Under the pieces are notes generated by a model. The model saw only the letters and a program-made list of their open reading frames with translations. It had not been told where the DNA came from and searched no databases. From contig JALGPY010000002.1 in NCBI GenBank assembly GCA_023055425.1, positions 140,923,927 to 140,987,926 on the forward strand: a stretch of DNA of 64,000 nt, read 5' to 3'. The first letter of the stretch is position 1; every line of letters starts with the position of its first letter. A program made the translations under genes and the position numbers. Source of the stretch: Linanthus parryae. Its lineage: Eukaryota; Streptophyta; Magnoliopsida; Ericales; Polemoniaceae. This document shows positions 32,821-44,202 of this stretch, piece by piece.

Positions 32821-34980
32821 ATCTATCTCTTTCTTCCATTGCCCTTTTCACTACTCTCTTTTGTGACCTCCTCTGCCCATGACAAAGGACACACAACAGC
32901 AGCAACAGCGTTGCAGAGCCACTGCCGCCACCCCCGACCTCTATTAAAGTCGACCAAAGCTCCGACAACGCTCCACCAGTGCCACCCAGGGCTTTAGCTT
33001 GCTTCCAGTAGACTCCTAGGGGGGCGACCAACACAGTAGCAGGCTCAGACCAGGCTTGGGAAGCCATTAAAGGCAGCCACGAAAAGCACCATCGGCGGCT
33101 CAAACGTGAGAGAAGACCCGACCCATTTCTTGACTGCCTCCAGCCATTTTTGGCCTAGGTACGTTCTAAATCTCCTAATTAGTTGCTTTAGGTAGTCAAA
33201 TCGAATCTAGATAGATGAATCCATGTTTAGATAGCTAACCTGAAGTTCTTGTTGAAGGGGTTTAACGTGTCTTTTTCAGAAACTTTTTGTAGCGTAAGAT
33301 AGGGGTAGCTAATTGTCATTTTGAAAACTGTAAATTAGTTTTGTCTTTTAATCAAACTGGTTTGTGAGTAGTAGGGGTTGTAGCTGTCTTTTAGTATAAC
33401 TTAGGGGGTTCCACTTGTCTTTTACTTAAACTTCATACGTTTCACGAAAAATAAAATGTTAATTTTCGGACTAAAAATATTTTCTAAAAATACTAGTTTT
33501 CGTCTCCGTCCCGGAAAAATAATCCGGGTGTTGAAATAGTGTTAAAAATTAAACAAGAAATATTTTTATTAAAAATTAATAAACTTTGTCTAGTTACTTT
33601 GCCTGGAAATTGGATGTCTAAAACTTGTAAAAATTGACATTTCGTTAATTTGTAAACATTGTCGTATCGTGTAGAAGTTTCTTAAAACGTGATAGTATTC
33701 AATATCGCTTAATCTTTATAGTCGTAATAGTTAAATTCATGAATATGAACTCACGTTAATTTTCACTATTATATAAGAGAGATTCTCTAAGCAATTATCC
33801 ACTTTTGGAAACATGAATTTAAATAGTTGTTTACAAATAAATGCGTTGTTTGTTATATTATTTCGTTAAGAAGAAATATAAATAGAAGCGAGACGTTAGG
33901 AAATTAACAAGTATGGTATTGGGTTTATCTAAAGACTAAGTAGGATTTATGGCATTATACATGTATAGTTGGACTTGTGATTGAATAAGAAAGTATAATT
34001 TGTAGGTGACAAGTTTGTTGACGACGACTATGTTCATCTGTAGGAGCTTTTACGTGCTAGTTGCTGTGGATTAAGGTAAGTAAACATGCCAAGCCTTACG
34101 TGCCTAGTTCCTTTCGTGTCATAATTTGATTTTAATACTTGTCTCAAAATGTATTTGATAATTATTTCCATGTTTAATTTGAAATTTCTTACATTTTAAA
34201 GAAGTTGCTTTTCTTGGATACTGTCACACGAATAATAATAAATCGTAATTAACGTAAAGTGGAAAGAGTTGTGTGGGTATCGTTATATTCGCATTTTGAT
34301 AAGATTGTACGTGGTTGGCTGTGGTCACCCGACCCGTTTATTTTTCCCCGGTCGCAACCTGCGAGGTCGCTCCATGTACTCACCTCTCTAGCCGCGATGA
34401 GTCTTAGGGGGGTGCTGGCACTTAAGGTCTTGGATGCTTAGAGTTAGTAGATCTTCCCCGTATCAACAAGCCAATAATCCAGTTTTCTCTGAGATAGAAT
34501 ATTTTGAAAGAATAGAAGATATAGATTGAGGATAAGATTGAGAAATTAAGAATTTCATGCGAGTTATTACTTTATTCATCAAGTTTAGTATTTTATGATT
34601 TATTTCTTTGTATAATTTGTTGAGAAAAGAAGGTTATGCTTCGTCATCTGGTTTAGATGCTTGGGTGTTACTCAGTATTTCCATGCTGACTTTGAAAATT
34701 GCGGTTCCTGTTTCCTTCCCACCGCAGGTCTAGGAGCTTAAGATTTTGGTGAAGCTGGGTACGAGACTCACCTATATGGATTTTATCACGGGTAGAATCT
34801 AATATAGTTAGCAATAATAATGTAGTAGTTTTAATTTTAGAGACGCATGTTACATCTAGAGACTTTTGTAATGTTTAATATTGTGTAATAATAATTCAGG
34901 ATGTTATGCTTTTGATTTCCGCGGTTACTTTTAGCATCGCCCTTCCGGTCTTGTCCGAGCCGGATAAGGGGGTTGTTGCA
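31992..34980 (+). repeat. 5' LTR of the LARD-like element
   Basis: 2989 bp. Contains a likely promoter (TATAAATAG at 32490-32498), a CT microsatellite near 32772-32822 and a long AT-rich 3' half. Small open frames in it recur in the other LTR and are not genes. Confidence 0.85.
32490..32498 (+). promoter_or_regulatory. TATA box in 5' LTR
   Basis: TATAAATAG inside the LTR, conserved at 36923-36931 in the other LTR, followed by a CA/CT-rich leader. Likely the element's own promoter. Confidence 0.65.
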
Positions 34981-34982
34981 GG

Positions 34983-34996
34983 TGGTATGAGAGAAG
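34983..34996 (+). promoter_or_regulatory. Primer-binding site (degenerate)
   Basis: TGGTATGAGAGAAG two bases after the 5' LTR, similar to TGGTATCAGAGC, the usual complement of initiator tRNA-Met in plant LTR elements. Confidence 0.65.
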
Positions 34997-35754
34997 TCGT
35001 TCCAGTTTAAAACATGTAGGGTAACTTAAAATGAATATAGGGCAAGATAATTAAATTGGAAAAGTCGATCGGGTTATGGGTAGCTTAAGTGTTGGCTTAC
35101 TGTCCCTCCCACTTTCATCCTTTAGTATTGTTTTGCTTGATAGAAATTCATTTGTATTGTTTAATTGATGAACGCTATCACTGTGATAGAAATTCAGAAG
35201 TATGGATTAGATTCCGGATTTTGGAAGAAGTATTGTGAGACAAGTTATTAGTAAGGAATGCTACTCCTGTAATGGGCAAATGAGATGTGAAAATTGAAAT
35301 CTGAATTGTGTTTGATTTAAGACGATGAGTTATATGTGTATCACTGAGAATAGTTATATTCTACGTGTTCTGATGTTGATTAACTCGTGTGTTCATTGCT
35401 GGATAAATGATACTCCCATAATGGAGGAAATTGAGTGTGAATTATAGAAGTTGGACTGTGGATTATGAATGACGTGTTGCTTTAATTGAGATTGCCAAGT
35501 TATGCAAAAGATTCATATGTGTAACACACGACGTGATATTTTGTATTTCATATGTAGTAATTGTGCATCACTAAGATACAAGCCCTTGAGACTGTGGTAG
35601 GATGAGAAACGATATAATAAGTAAAATATAGGATCACAACCGGTAAACCATGGCGTCGCTAAGTGAGGACGATTCAGCAAGAATGGATGGCTCAGGGTAA
35701 TTACATTGTGGTTCTTCGTTCAGACTATTCAGTAAATTGAGCCAAGAAAGTGGC

Positions 35755-36150
35755 AGACATGAGGGCAGTAGACTTAACGGAAAAATAAGATCATGTAGAG
35801 CTAGTACACTAAATCATGGGAATTGACAAGATCCTAAGGGACAATAGAATGTCCTGAAGATCGAAGGGTCAAACAGCGCATTATTTTATTTGGAAAAAGT
35901 GAAGTGAACCTCTGAAGGAGGAGCTGACGAGAAACTCTGTTGGCAAGGTCAAACTTTAACTGGGAAGCACCTGTGACTGCTCCCAAGTCATGCGTTTACC
36001 CTGTCCAGGCAAGAGCAAGGAAGTATCCAGAGTTCGTGAACTTGAAGCAAAGCAGTAGCTCAGTGACGAAGCATTTCAAAATTTTAAACCGAAACCTGGG
36101 GCCACATCAACATAGCTATCGCGGGAATCATCAGCGATATTGAAATTAGT
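35755..36150 (+). pseudogene. Gag remnant in the LARD-like element
   Basis: Split over frames, it reads ADMRAVDLTGK, MGIDKILRDN, ARSNFNWEAPVTA, YPEFVNLKQSSSSVTKHF. Each aligns in order with the Gypsy gag at 11770-12444 (ADMKPGNFTG, MDKVLELV, AQPNFNWKALQTA, YLDFVNLTQGNGSVTKYF). It is frameshifted and lacks the zinc knuckle. Confidence 0.8.
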
Positions 36151-36440
36151 AACTTGGGGATCAACAGAGAAGGAATACATGTGCTTACGACATTCTTAAC
36201 CTTGACCCTTAGTAACTAAATGTGACTATGAAGACTTAAGTAGATAGACGTGACTACGAATTTATTTGATGTTTAGTGTGTTGTAGAAAATGGTTACTTC
36301 CTGTTATTTACTGTGTGAAATTACTTACTTACTATGTGATCTTGATTCTGATATATAGTTGCTAGGTAGATGGTCTGAGCATCATGATTAGTTGTCTGAT
36401 TTTAGCTCCGAGGACGAAACTCTGTTTAACGGGGGAAGGA
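36151..36440 (+). other. End of LARD interior, with polypurine tract
   Basis: No coding sequence. It ends CCGAGGACGAAACT ... CGGGGGAAGGA, the purine tract before the 3' LTR. Confidence 0.7.
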
Positions 36441-38948
36441 TGTAATACCCCGTGTAATTACTATGGGTAAAATAGTCATTCGAGAATTTAATTGTGAAAA
36501 TAAGGTTGGAAAAATTATTGCATTTTTTATATCTAATAAATCCCCATGAAATTTTAGGAAACATCCGATTAGTAATCGTGAATTAATACGTGATGGTAAA
36601 TAAAAAAATTTAGTTGCAAAATAAATATTTGATGTAATTTATCTATTTTTTATTTGTGTGAAATTATAGACAATATTATATTAGTATTCTGGAATTAATA
36701 CGCCAGTGTTTCGTTAATTTTTAGTTGTTAGCGCATGTTCGACCACCACGAGACTTGATAGGCTTGCCACACCCAATCACTCAAGTAGCCTGTACACCAC
36801 CCACACCTTAGCATCTCTCCCAACTCCATCTTCTCCAAGCAATTCACCTTCGGGAGTTTTCTCAACCCTCCCTATCTCCATCACCGACCTTGAGGAAGCT
36901 TTCCTCTCCAAGAAACCCTCTCTATAAATAGCAGCTCACGAAAGACCCCATGCACATGCAGCCACCATCTTCTCCACCACCACCATCATCATCACCACCA
37001 ACAACTCATCACCACCACCCTCGGCAACAAAAGGAAAACCCACCAAAGCTCCAACTCTCAAACTCTCACTTTCTCTATCCCTCCCTATCTCTCTGTTCTC
37101 AGAAGCCAGCAGCAGCAGCAGAAGCAGAAGAAGAGTGGCAACAGCCACCACCTCCACTGTTCCCGGCGGCTAGAACCCGAGGGCGCCCATTTCTCTTGCT
37201 CTCTCTCTATTTCTTCCTTTCCCCACTTCACTGCTCTCTTTTGTGACCTCATCTGCCCAGAACAAATGACACGCAACAGCAGCAACAGCGTTGCAGAGCT
37301 ATTACCGCCACCCCCGACCTCCATTAAAGCCGGACAAAGCTCCGGCCAAGCTCCACCAGTGCCACCCACGGCTTTAGCTTGCTTCCGCTAGACTCCGAGG
37401 TGGCCGACCAACTCAGTAGCAGGCTCTAACCATGCTTGGGAAGCCATTAAAGGCAGCCACGAAGAGCACCACCGGCGGCTCCAACGTGAGAGAAGACCCG
37501 ACCCATTTCTTGACTGCTTCCGGCCATTTTTGGCCTAGGTACGTTCTAAGTATCCTAATTAGTTGCTTTAGGTAGTAAAAATCTAATCTTGATAGCTGAA
37601 TCCATGTTTAGGTTAGCTAATATGAAGTTCTTGTTGAAAGGGGGTTAAAGTGTGTTTTTCATAAATTATTTATAGCATATGATAGGGGGTAGCTAATTGT
37701 CACTTTGAAAACTATAAATGTAGTTTTGTCTTTTAATAAAAATGGTTTGTGAGTAGTAGGGGTTGTAGCTGTCTTTTAGTATAACTTAGGGGGTTTCACT
37801 TGTCTTTTACTTAAACTTCATACGTTTCGCGAAAAATGAAATGTTAATTTTTGGACTAAAAGTATTTTGTAAAAATACTTGTTTTCATCCCCGTCGCGGA
37901 AAATTAATTTGGGTGTTGAAATAGTGTACGGATTGTTCGTTAAAAATTAAACAAGAAATATTTTTATTAAAAACTAATAAACTTTGTTTAGTTACTTAGC
38001 CTACAAATTGGATGTCTAAAACTTGTAAAAATTAACATTTCGCTAATTTGTAAACATTGTAGCATCGTGTAGAAGTTTCTTAAAACTTGGTAGTATTCAA
38101 TATCGCTTAATCATTATAGTCGTAATAGTTAATTTCATGAATATAAACTCACGTTAGTTTTCACTATTATATAAGAGAGATTCTCTAAGCAATTATCCAC
38201 TTTTAGAAACATGAATTTAAATAGTTGTTTACAAATAAACGCGCTGTTTATTATATAATTTCGTTAAGAAGAAAATATAAATAGAAGCGAGACATTAGGA
38301 AATTAACAAGTACGTTATTGGGTTTAACTAAAGATTAAGTAGGATTTATTGCATTATACATGTATAGTTGGACTTGTGATTGAATATGAAAGTATAATTT
38401 GTAGGTGACAGGTTTGTAGATGACGGCTAAGTTCATCTGTAGGAGCTTTTACGTGCTAGTTTCCATGAATTAAGCTAAGTAAACATGCCAAGTATTGCTT
38501 GCCTAGTTCCTTTCGTGTCATAATTTGATTTTAATACTTGTCTCAAAATGTCTTTGTTAATTATTTTCATGTTCAATTTGAAATTTCTTACATTTTAAAG
38601 AAGTTGCTTTGCTTGGATACTGTCACACGAATAATAATAAATAGTAATTAACGTAAAGTGGAAAGAATTGTGCGGGGATCGTTACATTCGCTTTTCGATA
38701 AGATTGGTCGTGGTTGGCTGCAGTCACTCGACCTGTCTATTTTTACCCGATCGCAACCTGCCGGGTCGCTCCATGTACTCACCTCTCTAGCCGCGGGGAG
38801 TCTTAGAAGGGTGACGAAAATTATGGTCTTGGATGCGTAGAGTTAGCAGATCTTCCCCATATCAACAAGCTAATAATCCAGTTTTCTCTGAGAAAAATAT
38901 TTTGACAGAAAAGAAGAAAGAGATTAATGATAAGATTGAGAAATTACG
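36441..38948 (+). repeat. 3' LTR of the LARD-like element, truncated
   Basis: Matches the 5' LTR from its TGTAATACCCCG start to 38948, just after TAAGATTGAGAAATTA, then stops abruptly. About 430 bp of the LTR 3' end and the right target duplication are missing. Its TATAAATAG lies at 36923-36931. Confidence 0.85.
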
Positions 38949-39202
38949 ACACATGCGCATACTGAAGAATCACGACCCATTATAATGGCGGCATACCCTA
39001 AATTCCTGGAGGACTGTGAGAGATGACGTCAAACCTTGTATAAAGAAGATGGTAGAACAAATGGGCTTCAAAATAGGTAAAAATTGCATTTGGGCCGGAA
39101 CCCATATGCGACGGGCCTTTTTTCAGCCTCCAAACTAGTATAACCACCGGCGCTTGTGCGAAGTGATAGGTGCGAGCGAATCTGTCTCATGGTCTCTCCA
39201 AG
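38949..39202. other. No recognisable gene
   Basis: Short stretch between the truncated LTR and the hAT-like element. A few coding-like words (KFLEDCER, KKMVEQMGFK) suggest a retroelement scrap, but there is too little to assign. Confidence 0.4.
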
Positions 39203-40056
39203 TAGGGCTGAGCATAAAGCCGCCAACCCGGCCGGTCCAAATCGAGCCGACCCGTTAGAGAACAAAACCTAATGGAATTCGATTGGGTATGGGTTAAGAC
39301 TATCCAACCCGACCAAAGATTGGGTGATTCACGATTCAAGACTTTTTTTACCCGTTGAAACCCGACCCGTCCGTTTTTTTACAATCAGTACCTAAATAGT
39401 GGATGGATCCACCACTATTTCTCCACAAATCCATCACCTATTTTAATATTTAACCCTAGCTAATTCACTAACTACAATCATTACCTATACCAATAATGTA
39501 AGCTATGTATTTTGTGTGCAAAAAACCAACACATATCAGCAAAGAGAGAGAAGAAGAGTGAAAGTGAGAGAGAGAGAGAGAGAGAGTAACTTCAACAGAG
39601 AGTTCAAGAGAGAGCATAAAGATGAAGGAGAAAGACAGAAGGACAGAGGAAGAAGAAGATTGTGGTGAGGCGGCCCTCACCTCAGTTAACGACTCTTCTA
39701 TTCCCGGCTTGATTCGACGGCGACGACGAAAGAACGGAGCAGATCAACCGCGAAGAGGAGAGAGCAGCGGTTGCAAGGTGCCTGTCACCTGTCAGAGTCA
39801 AAATCTGGTGTCGAACCAGAGGCGACATTTTCGTTTCCCTCTCTCTGCAGATCTGATTGGAGGGCTTGATGTGTTTTTATCTTTTTGTTTAACCTGGCCG
39901 GACCCGACTGAACCTAGATGGACCCAATGAACCCGAAATCAACGGGTTTCACTAGTGTTCCGATTGGGTTCAGGTCGAGATTCTCCATACATGGGAGGTC
40001 GGGTCGGATGCTGTAATGCCAAAAACCCTGGCCGACCCGGACCGTGCTCGACCCTA
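39203..40056. mobile_element. hAT-like non-autonomous element, AACCCGACC-word type
   Basis: Ends TAGGGCTGAGCA ... TGCTCGACCCTA are inverted. Flanks TCTCCAAG (39195-39202) and CCTCCAAG (one base offset, 40058-40064) resemble an 8-bp duplication. Both subterminal regions are dense in AACCCGACC/GGGTCGGG words. 854 bp; a GA microsatellite lies at 39569-39588. The 102-codon frame at 39622-39930 is not supported as a gene. Confidence 0.7.
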
Positions 40057-41240
40057 CCTCCAAGTGCGAAATGGAGTGATATGGTGCTTTTGGAGAACAG
40101 TGGGGAGGACATCTGTACGCTGCTGATGGCTCCACGTGACAGGGAACCGATGGCTCCACGTGACAGGGAACCGATGGCTCATTCTTGACTGTCTACATTT
40201 ATCCCCCCTTTGCGCATGGGCCGAGTTTTGCGAGGTCTAGGTGCACCTTGCAACCCCCTGGTCCCATCTGTAGGTTTTTTTTTTTTTTTTTTTTTGGGTG
40301 CACTTCACAGCGCCCAAGTGGTGATGAGTCAGCAGTCGTGAGTGGTTCCTATTCAGTAGGTTTGTGGAAAACGGGCCCCGTAGTGGCCACATGCTTTCTT
40401 TAATGGAGTGTACGTTTCCCTATGTTGGATTAGACGGGTTCTTATGGAAATTTGATCGAGCGTGCTTTGGGCTAAATTGCCATCTTGTAGAAGACGGAAT
40501 GACATTTACGAGCTTTTGGGCTTCGACCTATAGATCAGTGAAAGTTGTTTGGTCAATTCATGTCAACGGTGGAGATGAGCGCATGAATCATTTTAAGTGC
40601 TTCGTTTTGGCGCTTCTTTCGAAAAGAGATCCTTGGCCTTCGCTACAAGATACTGGAAGGGTTAAATTTACCTATAAAAGAAAACGTCTCATTGCCTTTT
40701 GACTTTTTACTGAAACCTTCTGAAAGTCTTCCTTTGAGAGCTTTGATTTCTAAATAAGAAGTTCGTCGGAACAAAAGTTATCTTTTTGTGGTATTCCGAG
40801 TTCCTTCTTTGGGCTCTATTTGATTTCCACTCCTCATAGGTTCTTCTTTTGAACATGTGTATTGGAACATTAACATTCTTTTCTCATGTACGCTTTTTTA
40901 TGCCTTATAGGGTTTCAAAGTTGAACTTGAGTTCTAGCGTTTTGGGGCTGTTCATGGACTTTGGATCCATTTTCGAGGTTTGATGAAGGGACTTTTAGTA
41001 GAACATTGTTGGAATTTTGTTCTTCCACCAATCGATTTGACAACAGGGTTTTGTCTTCTGCGTTCCCCCCTTTTCTTCAGAACATGGAAATTCGAGTTCA
41101 TCTTCTGCGTTTCTGCGTCAATGGCCAAAAGAACATGAAAGCAAGTTTTTGTTACAAGAGCCAGAGAGGCGACAATAGCTGGTGCGGTTCAGAAAGTTGA
41201 TGCGTTTCTGCCTTCAGATTTCTGTGGAAGGGCTCCTTGG
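40057..41240. other. No recognised gene; direct repeat and T tract
   Basis: Contains a 24-bp direct duplication (40125-40148 and 40149-40172, word GGCTCCACGTGACAGGGAACC-like, with a partial third copy) and a T tract at 40277-40297. Open frames of 60-110 codons (e.g. 40364-40702) have no family features that I recognise. They may be upstream parts of the decayed PMD gene that follows. Confidence 0.5.
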
Positions 41241-41329
41241 TTCAATGGTTCAGACTATGATCATTGTTTAATTCGCGTCTGGAAAGGGGTCCCTGCAATC
41301 GAGGACCATTCTTGATCATTGAGCGACTC

Positions 41330-42290
41330 TGTAGGTGAGAACGATTGGACGATGATGGATAGTAGCGATATTCACCGTCTTGGTATGGAGTACTCACTGT
41401 ATCCGTATTGCCTTGTTGAACATCGCTTTAGAGGTGTGGACAATATAGAGGAATGGGCGTCCGAAATCCTGAGTAGTTACGAGGCTCTGCTCGAACGCCA
41501 CTATTTATGACACGATCAAACTACTCGGCGGTACACAATTTCGAATGAATCTGAGACGATGGGTAATATTATGAGGCGGTGGAGTCCCAAAACGCACACT
41601 TTCCATTTTGCTGGCTACGAGGCCACTCTTATTCTTGAGGATGTTACTATGCTCTCCCTGTCCAGGGGATGGGGTGCGATACTCTTGCGACCCTTTCACC
41701 TCGAGAAGAAATGAACCTTCATAATTCTACGGAGATTGCAATGCTGGAGATGCGCAAGGTTTATACTCGATGGGGGTAAGAAGAGTGTTGCTGCCCATGC
41801 ACCAAGAGCTTTGTCACGAAACCTAAGAACACCTGGAGGAAATGGGTCATCCATTTCTTTAGGGACTATGCCCCTAAGGATGTTACAGTGGAACGTATTA
41901 AGAAACATGAATCCATCTACAAACAGGGCGGGGATTTTAACCATATCCTATGTCCGTTCTTCTACGTTTGGTTGTCGCGGTTTGTGATTTATTGTTGCCC
42001 GTATCATGGGGTTTTCACTCCCGTGCTTTATTTGGCGGTGCGATTCCCTTAGGGAAAGCCGTTTGTTTGGATCCCTTGTTTTGGACCCTCTATAAGTTGC
42101 TTGATCAGATTATTCTTGGAAGTACTCCCTCTCAGGGTCGTGCGATCTTTTATCGTTCGTGAACCAAGGGTTCTTGGCCATTGGGCGTATGAGCGATTGG
42201 CTAAACAGGCTGCCGTGATGCCGGATGATTATGGGCTGGATAGTCTTTTACACTCGTACACAACTTATACGAGCCAGACCAACCTATAGA
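41330..42290 (+). pseudogene. Decayed plant mobile domain (PMD/MAIN-like) gene
   Basis: Spread over shifted frames: MRRWSPKTHTFHFAGYEATL and LILEDVTMLSLSRGW (near 41565-41680), then WRKWVIHFFRDYAPKDVTVE, PFFYVWLSRFVIYCCPYHG and LYLAVRFPLGKAVCLDPLFW (41850-42100). The order and motifs (ETHTFHF-like, ITLEDV-like, LSRFVFP-like, PLAxxLAxG-like) are those of plant mobile domain proteins. These include MAIN and the long-form PP7 relatives, and many are carried by transposons. Multiple frameshifts make it a pseudogene. The assignment is by motif recall only. Confidence 0.65.
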
Positions 42291-42450
42291 AGTTAACATG
42301 CCCAGGAGCGGATCCTTTATAAACACAAAATCTTGCCTTTACTTTAGCTATGGCATCTCTATACTCATAGCCCTGGTCCACTATCATCTCCTCCATATCC
42401 TCATCAGAATCCGTATCCGCAATGCCATTTGTGGCGTCTTTGGCAACTAA
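42287..42450 (-). pseudogene. Unrecognised coding-like fragment
   Basis: A minus-strand frame without stops reads KDATNGIADTDSDEDMEEM, then DQGYEYRDAIAKVKARF and YKGSAPGHVNFYR. The mixed, acidic-then-basic composition looks like real protein rather than random sequence. I do not recognise the family. It has no obvious start and may be part of a mobile element or a captured exon. Confidence 0.35.
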
Positions 42451-42802
42451 ATGTCCTCATGACTTGCACCGAACTTTGTTATTGGACAAAAGTCTAATAT
42501 ATATTAGGTCCAACTTAAAAAAATATTATACTTTTATTATTCATAACTAATAAAAATGATTGATATCTTCAAAACATAAATTTGAAGTCATTGCCACTGT
42601 AATAAATTGTTATGCACACTTGGTGATTACTATATTCTTTTATGTAACTATAGTTACTCGTATGTTTTCATTCTCATCTCAACTATAATAATTCGTAGAC
42701 CATTTCTTTTATATAGTGGAAAATTATGGAGTTGAAGGGACGTGAATGACAATCTAGTTCTCTAAAAGAGGACCACGTAGGTGTAACACAGTTTGGACGC
42801 TA
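42451..42802. other. No recognisable gene
   Basis: AT-rich spacer to the left of the SINE; nothing assignable. Confidence 0.5.
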
Positions 42803-42809
42803 CAATGTT

Positions 42810-42920
42810 TTTTTTTTTTTTTTTTTTTTTTGAAATTGTTTTGTCGTCAACCAAATTAACCTAGACCTTATGCAGGGGCTTCTAACACTCTACCACTTGA
42901 GCTACCACCCTACCTTCCTC
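42810..42920 (-). mobile_element. tRNA-derived SINE
   Basis: On the minus strand a tRNA-like head (GGGTGGTAGCTCAAGTGGTAG, with TAGCTCAAGTGG as an A box) is followed by AGGTCTAGGTTAA near the B-box position. A terminal A run (plus-strand T24, 42810-42831) ends it. A 7-bp duplication CAATGTT flanks it (42803-42809 and 42921-42927). At ~110 bp it is short for plant SINEs. It is not a functional tRNA gene: no acceptor stem pairs. Confidence 0.75.
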
Positions 42921-42927
42921 CAATGTT

Positions 42928-43243
42928 GAGTTCAAGCAATAAAATTACGAGATTTTCCAAAAAGATGTGTAAGAGACATTAAAGGAAGAAAAAGGTCGGA
43001 TCAATTGAGCCTTACCCAACAGTCGTGGCCCAATAGACCGTGAAGTAGCTGGCTTTGCGGGTGTGGTGTGCAATGCCCAGAGTAGTCTATTTGTTCATTG
43101 GATCTATACAACAAGATCCAATAGATTTTGAAACATCTTCAGAGAAATCATTTTGATTTTCTTTTCATTCTTGTGCCACAGGTTTTGAGACCACACGGTA
43201 GGAGAAAAATTATGAGACCACATTCCTTTTGTTGATCACAAAT
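42928..43243. other. No recognisable gene
   Basis: Spacer between the SINE and the hAT-like element; nothing assignable. Confidence 0.5.
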
Positions 43244-43251
43244 CCGGTGAG

Positions 43252-43854
43252 CATAGTTGTCAGACCCGTTGCGTTCCGGCCGGAACGAGGCGGATCGTAC
43301 CGAGTCAAAATCCGGCCCGATCCGGTCAGATCCGCATAGATCCGGACAAAATCCAAGCTGATCCATATCACATTCGGAAAAATTATTTGCTTGGATCGAC
43401 CCGGGAGACCTCACACTAACTAGGAAGTCAGTTTTCCGGTGGGAGAGTTTTTCGGTGGGAGAACTGGGTATTTGTTACTCAAATTGATTTTAATTATTAT
43501 TATTATTAATATTATAAGTTTGGTTTTTCATTCTTATCATGATATGTATCACTGATAACGGTTGAAACACGCTCATTTTGATGAGTCAATTTATCATACT
43601 TCTTGAAATTTTATGTCTAAAAGGAGATTAAATTTGAACGCAACTAATGAATATAAATGTGTGTGTTTGTGTTGTGTATTTTGATGTTGCTATGGGGCAT
43701 CACTAATGTTTAGTACATTATTTTGTACACAGTATATATAATATAGTAAAAAGTACGGTTAATCCGGAACGGATCGCTGTTCCGTCCGGATCCGGGATCG
43801 TTCCGTTCCCAGGAATAAAACGGAACGCAGACCGAAACGGTATTCACAACTATG
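43252..43854. mobile_element. hAT-like non-autonomous element, ATCCGG-word type
   Basis: Starts CATAGTTGTCAGACC and ends ATTCACAACTATG. It is flanked by a perfect 8-bp duplication, CCGGTGAG (43244-43251 and 43855-43862). Subterminal regions are rich in GATCCGG and CCGGAACG words. 603 bp, non-coding. A second copy of the same family starts at 63516; they share a long internal AT-rich segment including a TTATTATTATTA run. Confidence 0.9.
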
Positions 43855-44048
43855 CCGGTGAGAGAAGCAACTGCTAACAAGAGGAACAACTTTCTACCAT
43901 TTATTCCTACAAATGCATCGCGGTCCAGTGTACTCTAATTTTCAGAATGATCTAAAATATGGGAATTTCAGCAATTTCTTTTAGTATTATTTTTCGATTA
44001 TTCCAATAGAAAAGCCTTCTTATTGTATAAGCTTAATTACTTGGATTT

Positions 44049-44202
44049 GGATCCTCTCCGGTCCTAATTCTCCACAGACCCCTGCAGTCCAAATATGGAC
44101 AGTTCAGATTCTTTTTCATCTAACTTTCATCTAACGTCTATCCTCCCATCTCCTCACTAACCAAAAATTTAGCCTAATTTAAGGGATGTGCATCACTGGA
44201 AC
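44049..44202 (+). repeat. Left terminal inverted repeat of the MULE
   Basis: Starts GGATCCTCTCCGGTCC and continues through ACCCCTGCAGTCCAAATATGG to GATGTGCATCACTGGAAC. It pairs with 49935-50090 on the other strand with only a handful of differences, apart from the outermost ~10 bases. Confidence 0.9.

Larger units (their letters stand above)
31992..38948 (+). mobile_element. Non-autonomous LTR retrotransposon with ~3-kb LTRs (LARD-like)
   Basis: 5' LTR 31992-34980, interior 34981-36440, 3' LTR from 36441, which stops matching at about 38948. LTR ends are TGCAATACCCCG / TGTAATACCCCG and GTTGTTGCA. A primer-site-like TGGTATGAGAG follows the 5' LTR and a purine run (CGGGGGAAGGA) precedes the 3' LTR. 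The 1.46-kb interior holds only a gag remnant, with no protease, RT or integrase. The gag remnant resembles the Tekay-type gag at 11392-12444, so a chromovirus probably supplied its enzymes. The LTR copies differ in many places: an old insertion. Confidence 0.88.

Noticed and set aside
34259..34441. 60-codon frame also seen at 38658-38840
   Set aside because: Position-equivalent in the two LTRs, with diverged residues and stops nearby; LTR sequence, not a gene.
36936..37369. Frames of 73-98 codons in the LARD 3' LTR
   Set aside because: Simple-repeat leader sequence; the corresponding 5' LTR frames are not conserved.
42861..42920. Possible tRNA gene on the minus strand
   Set aside because: Only an A-box-like segment and a weak B-box fit; there is no acceptor stem or anticodon arm, and the A tail and target duplication show a SINE.
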